From positions 3,021 to 65,902 of the forward strand of contig JAEMPV010000024.1 in the NCBI GenBank assembly GCA_022759145.1: a stretch of DNA of 62,882 bases, read 5' to 3'. This document shows, piece by piece, positions 17,561-26,023 of this stretch. The position numbers were made by a program, and so were the translations under genes. The stretch is from Caldisericum sp. Lineage in GTDB: Bacteria > Caldisericota > Caldisericia > Caldisericales > Caldisericaceae. Every line of letters begins with the position of its first letter. The first letter of the stretch is position 1. The notes beneath the pieces are model-generated. The model was not told the DNA's origin, ran no database searches, and was given only the letters and a program-made list of their open reading frames with translations.

Positions 17561-18457
17561 TTACTTTACCCTTTCTAATGTGTAAAGAGCAATTTCCTCT
17601 AAGATTTTATATTTTTCTTCATAAGGCATTAAATAGTCAATCGCTTTATCGATATATTCTTTTGCAAGCAATTTTGCCTTTTCTAATCCATAAAGAGACA
17701 CAAAGGTTGCTTTTTTGTTTTTCTTATCTTGTCCTACATCTTTTCCCAATTCTTCAAGAGTCGATGTAACATCAAGAATATCGTCCTGTATTTGGTAACT
17801 AATTCCAAAGGACTCACCAAAATGAGTTAGGTTAACTATTTCATCTTCAGAAACTTGGGCGAGTATTGCACCCGTTCTAACTGCAAGCATAAATAGAGAG
17901 GCGGTTTTCCTCTTTTCGATATAAAGTATCAGATTTTCATCAATGTTATCCATATCCATTGTTACCATATCCATAACTTGTCCACCAACTAGACCTTTTG
18001 CGCCGCTTAAGTCCGCAAAATCGTGAACTACCCTCAGAAGGGATTCTGCGTTAAAATCGTTTAGCAGTTTTCTACTTGAAATAATTTCAAATGCAAGGGA
18101 TATAAGCGCATCACCTGCAAGAAGAGCCATATCACTTCCATAGATTTTATGGCAGGTGGATTTTCCTCTCCTATAGTCACTGTTATCCATTATTGGAAGA
18201 TCGTCATGTATCAGTGAATAGGTATGAATCATTTCAATGGCAGAGGCAAAAGGTAAAACTTTTTTAAATTCTGAATCATTTGATTCATAAGTTGCTAAAA
18301 GCATAATTGGTCTTAGTCTCTTTCCACCTGCAGTTAAACTGTAGTTAATCGCTGCATACAAAGGTGAATCTTCTCTTATCTTTTCGAGCGCAAAACTTAG
18401 GTAGTCGTCTACTACTTGTTTTCTTTCTTTTAGGTACTCTAAAATTTGCTCGTTCAT
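17561..18457 (-). CDS. ispA: Short-chain polyprenyl diphosphate synthase (farnesyl/geranylgeranyl type)
   Basis: All-alpha isoprenyl diphosphate synthase of 298 residues. The first Asp-rich motif (HDDLPIMDNSDYRRGK) has the two-residue insertion of bacterial farnesyl diphosphate synthases. The second is DDILD in IQDDILDVTS. GGKRLRPIMLL binds isopentenyl diphosphate. The product length cannot be fixed from the sequence. Situated between acyP and dxs with 1-bp overlap and zero gap. Confidence 0.93.
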   Translation of the reverse strand: MNEQILEYLKERKQVVDDYLSFALEKIREDSPLYAAINYSLTAGGKRLRPIMLLATYESNDSEFKKVLPFASAIEMIHTYSLIHDDLPIMDNSDYRRGKSTCHKIYGSDMALLAGDALISLAFEIISSRKLLNDFNAESLLRVVHDFADLSGAKGLVGGQVMDMVTMDMDNIDENLILYIEKRKTASLFMLAVRTGAILAQVSEDEIVNLTHFGESFGISYQIQDDILDVTSTLEELGKDVGQDKKNKKATFVSLYGLEKAKLLAKEYIDKAIDYLMPYEEKYKILEEIALYTLERVK

Positions 18458-18732
18458 TAGTACACCTCGAAGTCGGTAAATTCTCCCTTATATTCACTGA
18501 AAGTGTAAGTCACTTTTTCTACTCTTGCAGAATGTGGTCCCTTTTTTAACGCTTCAAGCAATTTCATAATATTTTCTTTGTCGCCTTCTGCAACTACATG
18601 AACAGAACCATCCCACATATTTTCAACAAAGCCAGTTAAACCAAGCCTTCTTGCATTTGTTAGAACAAAGTATCTAAAGCCAACACCTTGGACTATTCCG
18701 AAAACAGAAGCCTCAAGTCGTAACTTCTCCAT
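18457..18732 (-). CDS. acyP: Acylphosphatase
   Basis: Small (91 residues) ferredoxin-like hydrolase of acyl phosphates. The signature [12 protein letters not shown] carries the catalytic Arg, and the Asn is in [11 protein letters not shown]. The C-terminus (FTDFEVY) fits the family. It could hydrolyse stray acyl phosphates such as the butyryl-phosphate of the nearby ptb/buk pathway, but that is only a contextual idea. Overlaps nusB by 20 bp. Confidence 0.92.
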   Translation of the reverse strand: MEKLRLEASVFGIVQGVGFRYFVLTNARRLGLTGFVENMWDGSVHVVAEGDKENIMKLLEALKKGPHSARVEKVTYTFSEYKGEFTDFEVY

Positions 18733-19123
18733 TTTTTTCTCTAAGATAATTACGCAATATTCCGTTTATGAAGTCACCTGAATTAAGGTCCCCGTATCTT
18801 TTTGCAAGTTCAACTGCATCATAAACGATTGCACCAGCATCATTTTCAGCAAGATTATCGATTTCGTAAATAGCAATTCTAAGGATCTCTTTGTCTACGG
18901 CGTTAAGCCTTTCAAGCACCCAGTTCTTGAGAAGTGATTGTATTTTATTGTCTATTTGTTCGAGATTTTCGAGCGTGCCCTGAACTAATTTAAGTGCATA
19001 CTCCAATGAAACTGGAGGTTCATATTTAAAAGGTAAAAATGCATCCGCTACAGAATTTTTTCCAAGATCAACCGCAAATAAAACACTCAGTGCGATTTCT
19101 CTGCCTTTACTTTTAGGATTCAT
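18713..19123 (-). CDS. nusB: Transcription antitermination factor NusB
   Basis: All-helical RNA-binding protein of 136 residues that, with S10 (NusE), loads on boxA of rRNA leaders. The N-terminus [16 protein letters not shown] and the C-terminal half with [22 protein letters not shown] and [12 protein letters not shown] are characteristic. It overlaps the Asp23-family gene upstream and acyP downstream, an arrangement with efp and Asp23 seen in Bacillota. Confidence 0.93.
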   Translation of the reverse strand: MNPKSKGREIALSVLFAVDLGKNSVADAFLPFKYEPPVSLEYALKLVQGTLENLEQIDNKIQSLLKNWVLERLNAVDKEILRIAIYEIDNLAENDAGAIVYDAVELAKRYGDLNSGDFINGILRNYLREKNGEVTT

Positions 19124-19397
19124 ATACTACATCACCAAATACAACTACCACATCCCTTACTTTGAATGGAGTTATGTTCTCAACCTCAATTTTTACAGCT
19201 TCAGCAATATTTTCTCCTAATTTCTTGAGGTCAAATCCAAATTTTGCAACAACATTAACCTCAACATCTATAACAGAATCTGTAAAAGAACATTTTATAG
19301 GACTTTTTCCGAAAGTGTCTTTTACACCTTCAACGTTAAGAATGGCATTTTCAATGACTGAAGCAAGGGCTTCACTTGTTAAAATAATCCTACTCAT
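19113..19397 (-). CDS. Asp23/Gls24-family protein
   Basis: Small (94 residues) protein with the Asp23/Gls24 (DUF322) pattern: an N-terminal helix (LTSEALASVIENAILNVEGV) and a central beta region with VEVNVVAKFGFDLKKLGENI. In many Gram-positive and thermophilic genomes one such gene sits between efp and nusB, as here. The family is linked to envelope stress in Staphylococcus, but the biochemical role is unknown. Overlaps efp by 4 bp. Confidence 0.82.
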   Translation of the reverse strand: MSRIILTSEALASVIENAILNVEGVKDTFGKSPIKCSFTDSVIDVEVNVVAKFGFDLKKLGENIAEAVKIEVENITPFKVRDVVVVFGDVVYES

Positions 19398-19957
19398 TTA
19401 TTCACCCTCTCGAGATATTCACCAGTTCTTGTATCAACCCTGATAATATCTCCTTCATTTATAAAAAGCGGGACTTGTAACTTGTATCCAGTTTCAAGAA
19501 CTGCAGGCTTCATTGCAGATGTTGCGGTATCGCCCTTTACTCCAGGTTCAGTTTCTATAACCTTTAACTCAACAAAGTTTGGAAGTTCAACAGAGACAGG
19601 CTTGTTTTTGTAGAAAACGATTTGTATCTCGAGATTTTCTTTTAGGTAATTTGCATTATCTCCAACATCTTCCTCAGATAGATAGAATTGCTCGTATGTT
19701 TCGAGGTCCATAAAAACAAAGTTCGTCCCTTCCTTATAAAGATACTGCATTGGCTTTCTTTCAAGAAAAGCTTTCTTAAACTTTTCTTCGGGTCTAAATG
19801 TTCTTTCTATTATATTACCTGATTCAAGACTTTTCATCTTTACTCTTACAAATGGAGAACCTTTACCAGGCTTGATGTGCTGGTATGAAATTACAACAAA
19901 AAGTTCTCCGTCCATTTCGAAAGTTATACCGCTTCTTAACTCATTTGCCGAAATCAT
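19394..19957 (-). CDS. efp: Translation elongation factor P
   Basis: Relieves ribosome stalling at polyproline stretches. Three OB-like domains in 187 residues. The tip loop HIKPGKGSPFVRVK places Lys32 at the position that is modified or naked in other bacteria. The C-terminal block (GDIIRVDTRTGEYLERVN) is standard. First gene of the long leftward core run, with GGAGG before the ATG and its own promoter beyond. Confidence 0.96.
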   Translation of the reverse strand: MISANELRSGITFEMDGELFVVISYQHIKPGKGSPFVRVKMKSLESGNIIERTFRPEEKFKKAFLERKPMQYLYKEGTNFVFMDLETYEQFYLSEEDVGDNANYLKENLEIQIVFYKNKPVSVELPNFVELKVIETEPGVKGDTATSAMKPAVLETGYKLQVPLFINEGDIIRVDTRTGEYLERVNK

Positions 19958-19991
19958 CTTCTACCTCCATTAATAAAAATTTCTACTAAAT

Positions 19992-20019
19992 ATAATAGCA
20001 AAAAAACTTTTTTAATCAA
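19992..20019 (-). promoter_or_regulatory. Promoter of the efp-to-acpP run
   Basis: Minus-strand TTGATT (plus 20014-20019), a 16-base spacer and TATTAT (plus 19992-19997) lie upstream of efp and overlap the 3' end of the plsY-like gene. Downstream genes follow with gaps of at most 52 bases, so this may drive an approximately 11.5-kb transcript, perhaps with internal promoters. Confidence 0.5.
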
Positions 20020-20633
20020 CTTTTTAAAGTCCGTACATTACGCAAAACGTACAACGCCTTTCGCCAGTGTCTGTATACTATTATAGCAAGAGATAAGAAA
20101 AAATACTCCTTTAAAAGTATATTTCTTGAGCCCAAAATGATAATTATTGCAATGATAAAACTCAATGCCTCACTTTGCTCAATGGTTCGGAATTTTAAAA
20201 ATTTGACATTTAACTTACTAAAAACCGTAAATGACACTACAAAAACCATAAATAGACTCAATGCTAAGTTATTATCAATTGCAAATATTCCTCCAAGTAA
20301 TGATGTTATTCCCGTGCCCCCTCTAAAGTCAAAAAATACAGGGAAATCATGACCTAAAATTTCAATAGCACCTCCCAAAGCAACAACAGGCTCTGAAAAT
20401 GAAAGCAAATTCCCAAAGTAAATAGGCAAAGCTCCTTTTATAAGATCAATTAAGAAAACAAGTAAAGCAAGAGGCTTACTTGCATGTTCAAACACATTTG
20501 TAGTTCCTGCGTTTCCGTCGCCAAAATTCCTTATATCTTTTTTATATAGAATAAGCGTAAGTATATAAGCTGAATTAAAAGCCCCTAAAGAGTATGAAAA
20601 AGCAAAATAAACAATAACTTTAAGTATTCTCAT
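20016..20633 (-). CDS. PlsY-like membrane protein (acyl-phosphate:G3P acyltransferase family, divergent)
   Basis: Integral membrane protein of 205 residues with five or more membrane helices, homologous to PlsY, which makes lysophosphatidate from acyl-phosphate and glycerol-3-phosphate. Family landmarks are recognisable: motif 1 as FGDGNAGTTNV and motif 2 region GHDFPVFFDFRGGTG. Motif 1 lacks the usual Ser and Arg (GSGNPGATNVLR in E. coli), motif 2 has GGTG for GGKG, and the motif 3 pattern with NIxRL is not evident at the C-terminus. Activity is therefore uncertain. The ATG has no Shine-Dalgarno, and a TAAAAT -10 ends 7 bases before it, suggesting a leaderless mRNA. Confidence 0.7.
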   Translation of the reverse strand: MRILKVIVYFAFSYSLGAFNSAYILTLILYKKDIRNFGDGNAGTTNVFEHASKPLALLVFLIDLIKGALPIYFGNLLSFSEPVVALGGAIEILGHDFPVFFDFRGGTGITSLLGGIFAIDNNLALSLFMVFVVSFTVFSKLNVKFLKFRTIEQSEALSFIIAIIIILGSRNILLKEYFFLSLAIIVYRHWRKALYVLRNVRTLKS

Positions 20634-20640
20634 CGATTAT

Positions 20641-20669
20641 ATTTTACACCCAAAGAAAAAAAATTCATA
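20641..20669 (-). promoter_or_regulatory. Likely promoter of the plsY-like gene
   Basis: Minus-strand TAAAAT (plus 20641-20646) ends 7 bases before the plsY-like ATG. The -35 position at a 17-base spacer falls exactly on the first TTCATA box (20664-20669, TATGAA on this strand), a poor -35. Expression may therefore depend on the regulator that binds the boxes. Confidence 0.4.
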
Positions 20670-20691
20670 TTTCTTTCATAAATTGTTCATA
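20664..20691 (+). promoter_or_regulatory. Three TTCATA boxes at 11-bp spacing (PhoB/PhoP-like operator)
   Basis: TTCATA occurs at 20664, 20675 and 20686, each separated by 5 bases, giving an exact 11-bp (one helical turn) phase. OmpR/PhoB-family regulators bind direct repeats of this period, and E. coli Pho boxes contain TGTCATA with the same spacing. The gene immediately downstream encodes an OmpR-family regulator, so autoregulation is likely. Confidence 0.6.
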
Positions 20692-20695
20692 TAAT
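20690..20695 (+). promoter_or_regulatory. -10 element of the two-component operon
   Basis: TATAAT lies 17 bases before the GTG start of the response regulator and overlaps the third TTCATA box. No good -35 exists; the first two boxes occupy that place, as in activator-dependent Pho promoters. A GGTGA Shine-Dalgarno follows. Confidence 0.5.
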
Positions 20696-20712
20696 TTAAT
20701 TGGTGATTTAAA

Positions 20713-21384
20713 GTGAAAAAGATTTTAGTGGTAGAAGACGACGAAAATATTAGAAAACTCATAAAAATGTACCTTGAGAAGTCCGAATTCCAGGTTGTTG
20801 AGGCAAAAGATGGACATGAGGCGCTTTCTAAATTTACAAACGAAAAACCTCAATTAATAATTCTTGATCTAATGATACCCTTAAAAAGCGGGGAAGAGGT
20901 TGCAAAAGAAGTCAGAAAAGTTTCAAATGTCCCGATACTTATGTTAACGGCTAAAGCAGATGAAGAAAACAGAGTTCAAGGCCTTGAAATTGGTGCAGAC
21001 GACTATGTGACAAAACCTTTTAGTCCAAGAGAGTTAGTCTTAAGAGTAAAAAATATACTAAGAAGAAGTTATCCAGATGAGCATGAGATAAGAATAAAAG
21101 ATCTTGAAATAATACCAAAGGAGATGAGGGTGTTAAAAAACGGCGTAGAAATAGAACTTACTACTCGCGAATTTAAGGTGCTTTATACACTTGCAAAGAA
21201 ATCTCCACTTGTTTTAAGCAGGGAAGAAATAATGAATGAAATTTACGATGAGTATGATGAGGTTGTTTATGATAGAACAATCGACGCATACATAAAGAAT
21301 ATTAGGAAGAAACTTGATGACGACCCGAAAAATCCCAAGTACATTGAATCGGTATATGGTGCAGGATACAGGATGCTAAAATGA
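20713..21384 (+). CDS. OmpR/PhoB-family response regulator
   Basis: DNA-binding regulator of 223 residues. The receiver domain (1-115) has Asp9/Asp10 and phospho-acceptor Asp52, Thr in MLTAKA, and Lys in TKPFSPREL. The C-terminal winged helix (about 130-223) carries LTTREFKVLYTLAKK, the recognition helix around DRTIDAYIKNIRKKL and the wing hairpin ESVYGAGYRM. It starts at GTG. The partner kinase overlaps by 4 bp. The PhoB-like boxes upstream suggest phosphate or envelope control; the signal is not proven. Confidence 0.93.
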   Translation: MKKILVVEDDENIRKLIKMYLEKSEFQVVEAKDGHEALSKFTNEKPQLIILDLMIPLKSGEEVAKEVRKVSNVPILMLTAKADEENRVQGLEIGADDYVTKPFSPRELVLRVKNILRRSYPDEHEIRIKDLEIIPKEMRVLKNGVEIELTTREFKVLYTLAKKSPLVLSREEIMNEIYDEYDEVVYDRTIDAYIKNIRKKLDDDPKNPKYIESVYGAGYRMLK

Positions 21385-22451
21385 AATTTAAGGAAAAACT
21401 AGTATTAAGTCACATAATTGTTAGTTTAGTTTCAGTAATTGTTTCCATAATTCTAATTGACTCTTTAGTTAGATATTTCTTTGTAAGAATAATGATCGGA
21501 AGAGGTTTATCAATTGTTATACCGGCATCTGCAACAAGATTCCTAAATTCTGTAAGAATAATTATTCTTATGTCGGGTGGTATTTCAGTTATCTTGAGCA
21601 TAATTATCGCTTTACTTGTTTCGAAATATATCATAAAACCAGTGATAGAGATGAAAGACTTCGCAAGGAAGATATCACAGGGAAATTTTGAAGCAAGAAT
21701 CAATAAGGAAAGCAATGATGAAATTGGGGAGCTTGCAGATTCACTTAACTATATGGCGTTTAGATTGAATGAAATGGAAAATTTGCGTACAAAGCTTATG
21801 CAAAATGTGTCGCACGATTTAAGAACTCCTCTTGCCTCAATTAAAGGGTATCTTGAAGTTATCAAGGACGACAACTTTTCTCCACAAGAAAAAAACGATG
21901 CAATAAAGGTTATTGAAAGTGAGATTGAAAGACTTGAAAAAATGGTAAAGGATTTAACGAAACTATCTTCTGCGGACAGCAAAACATTACCTCTCGAACT
22001 CGAAAAAGTAAATTTAACAAGCATAATTAAAGAAGTTTTCAGTAGTTTTTCTATAAAAATAAAAGGGAAAGGATTAGATGGAATTTTGGATATTAACGAT
22101 AAACCAATTTATATATTAGGTGATAACCAAAAGTTAAAAGAAGTTTTTTCTAATCTTATAGAAAATGCTATTAAGTACACAAACAATGGGTTTATAAAAA
22201 TTTCTTTGTCTGAGGAGAAGGACAAGGTTAGAGTTGAGGTGGAGGATAGTGGTATAGGTATTAAAGAAAAAGATCTACCTCACATTTTTGAAAGATTTTA
22301 TAAGGGTGAAAATGTAAACGGACAACCAGGAATGGGCTTAGGCTTATCAATCGTTAAAGAGTATGTTTACGCGCATAACGGAGAAATATATGTTGAAAGC
22401 ACTGAAGGAAAAGGAACAAAATTTACTGTATTGTTTCCAAAGATAAAGTAG
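21381..22451 (+). CDS. Sensor histidine kinase, partner of the OmpR-type regulator
   Basis: Membrane kinase of 356 residues with TM1 at about 8-30, a very short extracytoplasmic loop (about 30-57), TM2 at about 58-81, HAMP at about 82-135, phospho-His145 in QNVSHDLRTPLAS, and an ATPase domain with NLIENAIKY, DSGIGI, FERFYKG and GLGLSIV. No PAS domain, unlike PhoR of E. coli. The tiny outer loop suggests sensing within the membrane or through a partner protein. The 3' end overlaps the convergent gene by 29 bp. Confidence 0.93.
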   Translation: MKFKEKLVLSHIIVSLVSVIVSIILIDSLVRYFFVRIMIGRGLSIVIPASATRFLNSVRIIILMSGGISVILSIIIALLVSKYIIKPVIEMKDFARKISQGNFEARINKESNDEIGELADSLNYMAFRLNEMENLRTKLMQNVSHDLRTPLASIKGYLEVIKDDNFSPQEKNDAIKVIESEIERLEKMVKDLTKLSSADSKTLPLELEKVNLTSIIKEVFSSFSIKIKGKGLDGILDINDKPIYILGDNQKLKEVFSNLIENAIKYTNNGFIKISLSEEKDKVRVEVEDSGIGIKEKDLPHIFERFYKGENVNGQPGMGLGLSIVKEYVYAHNGEIYVESTEGKGTKFTVLFPKIK

Positions 22452-23844
22452 TATTTTTTAGTTCTTTAATTTCACTTAGTAATTTATCTGCATTTTTCCT
22501 TAGGAAATCTATCGTATTTTCGTCAATTTCATCTTTAGAATATTCTGCTAAATAGAAAGCGCTTGTTAGCAATTCGAATATGTTACTCTTTAGATATGGT
22601 TTAACAGTTCCTAAAAACTCTTTTGGAGTCATTTCATCTGCCATTTTTATGTTGGCTTTTTCGAAGTTTAGAATTGACAAGAAATAAAGGTATATAATAA
22701 ATTCTTTAGGATTCTCAATCCTATTTAAATATTCCTCTCCATACTTTTCATAATTGGATACGAGTTGTTCGGATTTTTTGAAAATAGGATGGTTTGTGTA
22801 TACAGCAATCTCACCCTGCAAACTTAAAGTGTAATAAAAGATAAATGCTATAAATAATGTTGAAAGAGATATTATCATAGCCGCAAAAAACCTTTGTCTG
22901 AAGAAAATGTATGCAATTACATTTGATGTAACTAAAACCGCAAAAGACAAAGACATTATAATTTTTGTTTTTGTTGATAAGGCTTTTGGGTCTTTTGGAA
23001 AATAATGTTCAGGCTCAATATAGTATCTGTAAATTTTAAACGAAGTCAAAATAAACACAAAGAGTGAGAAAAGACTAAGGGCGACCCAAAAATTAAATTT
23101 ACCTGGGTTTGTTGATTGAGAGCTATTAAGTGAAGTGAACGAAACAAGAACGATTAGAATAGAAGATATAATTAAAGTAGCAGAATATAATAGAACTCTA
23201 TTAAATCTTTTCTTTTTATAAGGTGCAGTTTTGTTTTGGATCTTAACAACGGAAACGAACAATAAAACTAATAACACTAAGACTGCTATAGAAAAAATTA
23301 AAGAAAAAAGACTTGAAAATCCTGTAAAACGAGTATCCGTAGTTGCATTTTCTTTAAATGCGTTTTGAATTTGGTTAAAGATATTATTTTGAGGGTTAGG
23401 ATTTGGATATTGCGTGTTACTCGATTTCATAGAGAAAATAGAGGAAATAATTGAAACAAATATTTGCGTAAGGTGTTTTTCAAAAATACCGGGAATCTCA
23501 ATCGGTACGAGCCCAAGTAAAATGATAAAAGAAAGATACAGGTAATACTTTACTTTAAAAACGCCATTTTCTTTAAGCCTATCTATTACATAAAAGTAGA
23601 GTGTTACAAATGGAATAAGATTAAAAAGGTGAGTTACTCTCGTAAGAAAAGCACCAAAAACAAACGTTAAGATGGTAATTACAAGTTTAGAAAACTCCAT
23701 TTTAAACATAAGATAGAAAAGGATAATCGAAACGACCAAAATAAACAGGTAAATTAAATAGCCAAATTTAAGTGTTGTTGCTACTTTATTTGTTAGGAAG
23801 TAACCACCGATAATAATTTGCAAAGTAAATAGTAGATATTCCAT
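22423..23844 (-). CDS. Multi-pass membrane protein with DUF4129-like C-terminus
   Basis: 473 residues with about eight or nine predicted membrane helices spread over the first two thirds (for example 8-24, 28-48, 54-72, around 175-200 and 215-240, and two around 295-345). A cytoplasmic C-terminal helical segment (about 365-473) has the spaced TPKEFLGTVKPYL and LTSAFYLAEYS patterns that resemble DUF4129. Last gene of a MoxR-DUF58-DUF4129-like set. The transglutaminase domain often found in this position is not seen. Function unknown, probably tied to the MoxR complex at the membrane. Confidence 0.65.
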   Translation of the reverse strand: MEYLLFTLQIIIGGYFLTNKVATTLKFGYLIYLFILVVSIILFYLMFKMEFSKLVITILTFVFGAFLTRVTHLFNLIPFVTLYFYVIDRLKENGVFKVKYYLYLSFIILLGLVPIEIPGIFEKHLTQIFVSIISSIFSMKSSNTQYPNPNPQNNIFNQIQNAFKENATTDTRFTGFSSLFSLIFSIAVLVLLVLLFVSVVKIQNKTAPYKKKRFNRVLLYSATLIISSILIVLVSFTSLNSSQSTNPGKFNFWVALSLFSLFVFILTSFKIYRYYIEPEHYFPKDPKALSTKTKIIMSLSFAVLVTSNVIAYIFFRQRFFAAMIISLSTLFIAFIFYYTLSLQGEIAVYTNHPIFKKSEQLVSNYEKYGEEYLNRIENPKEFIIYLYFLSILNFEKANIKMADEMTPKEFLGTVKPYLKSNIFELLTSAFYLAEYSKDEIDENTIDFLRKNADKLLSEIKELKNTTLSLETIQ

Positions 23845-25050
23845 TTATTGCTCCAGGATTGTTAAATAATCGTTTCCAAATATTGGGTAAAAATATATGT
23901 TCTCTTTTTTCAAAACTTCTTCTATCCTTTCGATATCCTTTACAAAAGTTGGTTCAATGAAGTAATAGTTCGGCGGCTTTTCTTCAGGTTTCACAAATGT
24001 TTCATCGACCAGGAATATCAAGTTCACCTTTGTAAATTTTTTCTTAATCTTTACGATTTTCAAAAGTTCGTCAAAATCTATCTCTTTATCGATATAGAAT
24101 AACTCGGTTCCAAAGTCAGCATGTTCGTAAATTTTGTCTATGAATTCATTCGTAATAAATGTTTCATCAACAGTAGTGGAAAGTAATTTAAAACTCTCAA
24201 ACATGTGGTATTCGCTTGATTTTGGTTCATTCATAATTAAAGGTTTCGAGTTAATTATTACTGAATGGGGAAGATGATATTTATTAGCGTAGTATATAAT
24301 CGATGCTGCAATGCTTGTTGCGTAATCCTGGAAACGCAAGGACTTCTTATAAAAGTTAAGCGATACTAAAATCTTCTTTGATGCGCTAAAATCAAATTCT
24401 TTTACTGTAAGTTTTCCTCTGTGAGCAGTTTGCTTCCAATGTATCATAGAAACAGGGTCCTGGTAGGTATAGTCTCTAACACCCGCTACGTATGAATAAT
24501 CAAAGTTAATTCTGTATTTTGCCTTTAGACCTTCAAAAGGATCTGTAAGCATAATCTTTACTTTTTCAAGTGAAATAATATTCGGAAAGACAAAAACAGT
24601 TTCTGAATCATCAAATATTTCTGTCCTATTAAAGAAACCAAGTGGATCACTAATCCTAAATTCAATAGAGCCTACACTATATGTTCCTCTTCTGTTACCT
24701 TTGCATTCGATAAATCCCTTGTTACTTATATTTCTTCCCCATAAAACCTCCTTTTTCTCGTAAGATTTCGGAACAATATAATATGGAAAAATAATTTCAT
24801 ATGTTAGCCTTATGGGGATAGGAGAAACTGCATTTACCTCATAAAAAAGCTTAAAAGAAGTATTAAGAGTTAAGGTGTAAGAGGATATATCAGTTTTTTT
24901 TGAAACTTGTACTTTTGGTATAGAAACTGAATAAAACAATATATAAATAAGAGTGAGTGCAAAAAGAGGATAAAAAATCCTCCCAAATATTAAAGCAAGT
25001 ATAAAAATTATAACTAATAGAACTTTGCTACTTTTTTTAAGATACTTCAT
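23845..25050 (-). CDS. DUF58-domain membrane protein
   Basis: 401 residues. Two close N-terminal hydrophobic helices (about 8-40) are followed by a beta-rich region and the DUF58 core near 180-225 with the hallmark RDYTYQDPVSMIHWKQTA and KEFDFS. DUF58 proteins accompany MoxR ATPases and are thought to have a von Willebrand-like fold. The gene follows moxR with a 14-bp overlap and abuts the DUF4129-like gene. A role in assembling or activating envelope proteins is inferred from MoxR systems elsewhere. Confidence 0.85.
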   Translation of the reverse strand: MKYLKKSSKVLLVIIFILALIFGRIFYPLFALTLIYILFYSVSIPKVQVSKKTDISSYTLTLNTSFKLFYEVNAVSPIPIRLTYEIIFPYYIVPKSYEKKEVLWGRNISNKGFIECKGNRRGTYSVGSIEFRISDPLGFFNRTEIFDDSETVFVFPNIISLEKVKIMLTDPFEGLKAKYRINFDYSYVAGVRDYTYQDPVSMIHWKQTAHRGKLTVKEFDFSASKKILVSLNFYKKSLRFQDYATSIAASIIYYANKYHLPHSVIINSKPLIMNEPKSSEYHMFESFKLLSTTVDETFITNEFIDKIYEHADFGTELFYIDKEIDFDELLKIVKIKKKFTKVNLIFLVDETFVKPEEKPPNYYFIEPTFVKDIERIEEVLKKENIYFYPIFGNDYLTILEQ

Positions 25051-25987
25051 CTTTAAAGTCTGTGTCTTTGGGTACTTTCACATTCTTAATTATATCGTCA
25101 ATGACTTCATCTACTTTAACTCCTCTTAATTTCGAATCTGCTTTTATGATAAGCCTGTGGTTCGCTATATCAGGGAATGCGGATTTAACATCGTCCGGTA
25201 TTACAAAGTTTCGGTTATCCAACTTTGCGTATGCCTGTGAGACCCTCATAAGGTATATAGTTGCCCTTGGACTTAAACCAAGATATACATCTCTATGACT
25301 TCTTGATGCATTAGATAATTCGACGATATATTCGATTATTTTGGGATGAACAAAAATCCTTTTTGTATCTTCTTGAAGATCGATTAAGTCAGCTTTAGTT
25401 GCAACCGTTGCTATCTCATCTAAAGGATCAGAAATTTTCTCAACCTGAAGAATCTTCTTTTCGGATTCTTTATCGGGATATCCAATTGAAAATTTCATGA
25501 GAAACCTGTCCAACTGTGCCTCAGGAAGAGGAAAAGTGCCTTCATACTCAATTGGGTTTTCCGTTGCAAAAACTATAAAAGGTTTTTCAATCATATATTT
25601 TGTTCCATCAATTGTTACACTATATTCAGACATTGCCTCGAGTAATGCTGACTGAGCCTTAGGCGTTGCCCTATTTATTTCGTCTGCAAGCAAAATATTG
25701 GTAAACACTGGTCCGAATCTGACACTAAAAGACTTCTTTTCGAGGTCGTAAATGGTCATTCCCGTTATGTCAGATGGTAAAATATCTGGAGTGAATTGAA
25801 TCCTCTTGAAATCCATATCGAAAGACTTTGCTACTGCTTTTGCAAGTGTAGTCTTTCCTGTTCCAGGGACATCTTCGAGAAGTATGTGGCCTGAAGCAAG
25901 AATCCCTGCTATTACTTTGTTAATAACATCACTTTTTCCAAGGATAACTCTGTTTAAGTTGCTTCTTAATGAGTCTATCTTGTCCAT
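25037..25987 (-). CDS. MoxR-family AAA+ ATPase
   Basis: Chaperone-like AAA+ ATPase of 316 residues. Walker A EDVPGTGKTTLAKA, Walker B ILLADEINRATPKAQSALLEAM, the sensor region FATENPIEYEGTFPLPEAQLDRF and the arginine-containing SPRATIYLMR are all classic MoxR. The GTG at 26002 gives five extra residues, but GAGGT lies 8 bases before the ATG at 25987, so the shorter form is chosen. First gene of a three-gene operon with a DUF58 protein and a DUF4129-like membrane protein. Confidence 0.93.
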   Translation of the reverse strand: MDKIDSLRSNLNRVILGKSDVINKVIAGILASGHILLEDVPGTGKTTLAKAVAKSFDMDFKRIQFTPDILPSDITGMTIYDLEKKSFSVRFGPVFTNILLADEINRATPKAQSALLEAMSEYSVTIDGTKYMIEKPFIVFATENPIEYEGTFPLPEAQLDRFLMKFSIGYPDKESEKKILQVEKISDPLDEIATVATKADLIDLQEDTKRIFVHPKIIEYIVELSNASRSHRDVYLGLSPRATIYLMRVSQAYAKLDNRNFVIPDDVKSAFPDIANHRLIIKADSKLRGVKVDEVIDDIIKNVKVPKDTDFKDEVS

Positions 25988-26023
25988 TTTTTCGTACCTC
26001 ACATTTTTTGCATAATTTTAGTT

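Noticed and set aside
22423-22451. Possible frameshift or truncated genes at overlapping convergent ends
   Set aside because: Both the kinase (GLGLSIV box, then a normal end) and the membrane protein have complete family-like C-termini, so the overlap is genuine.
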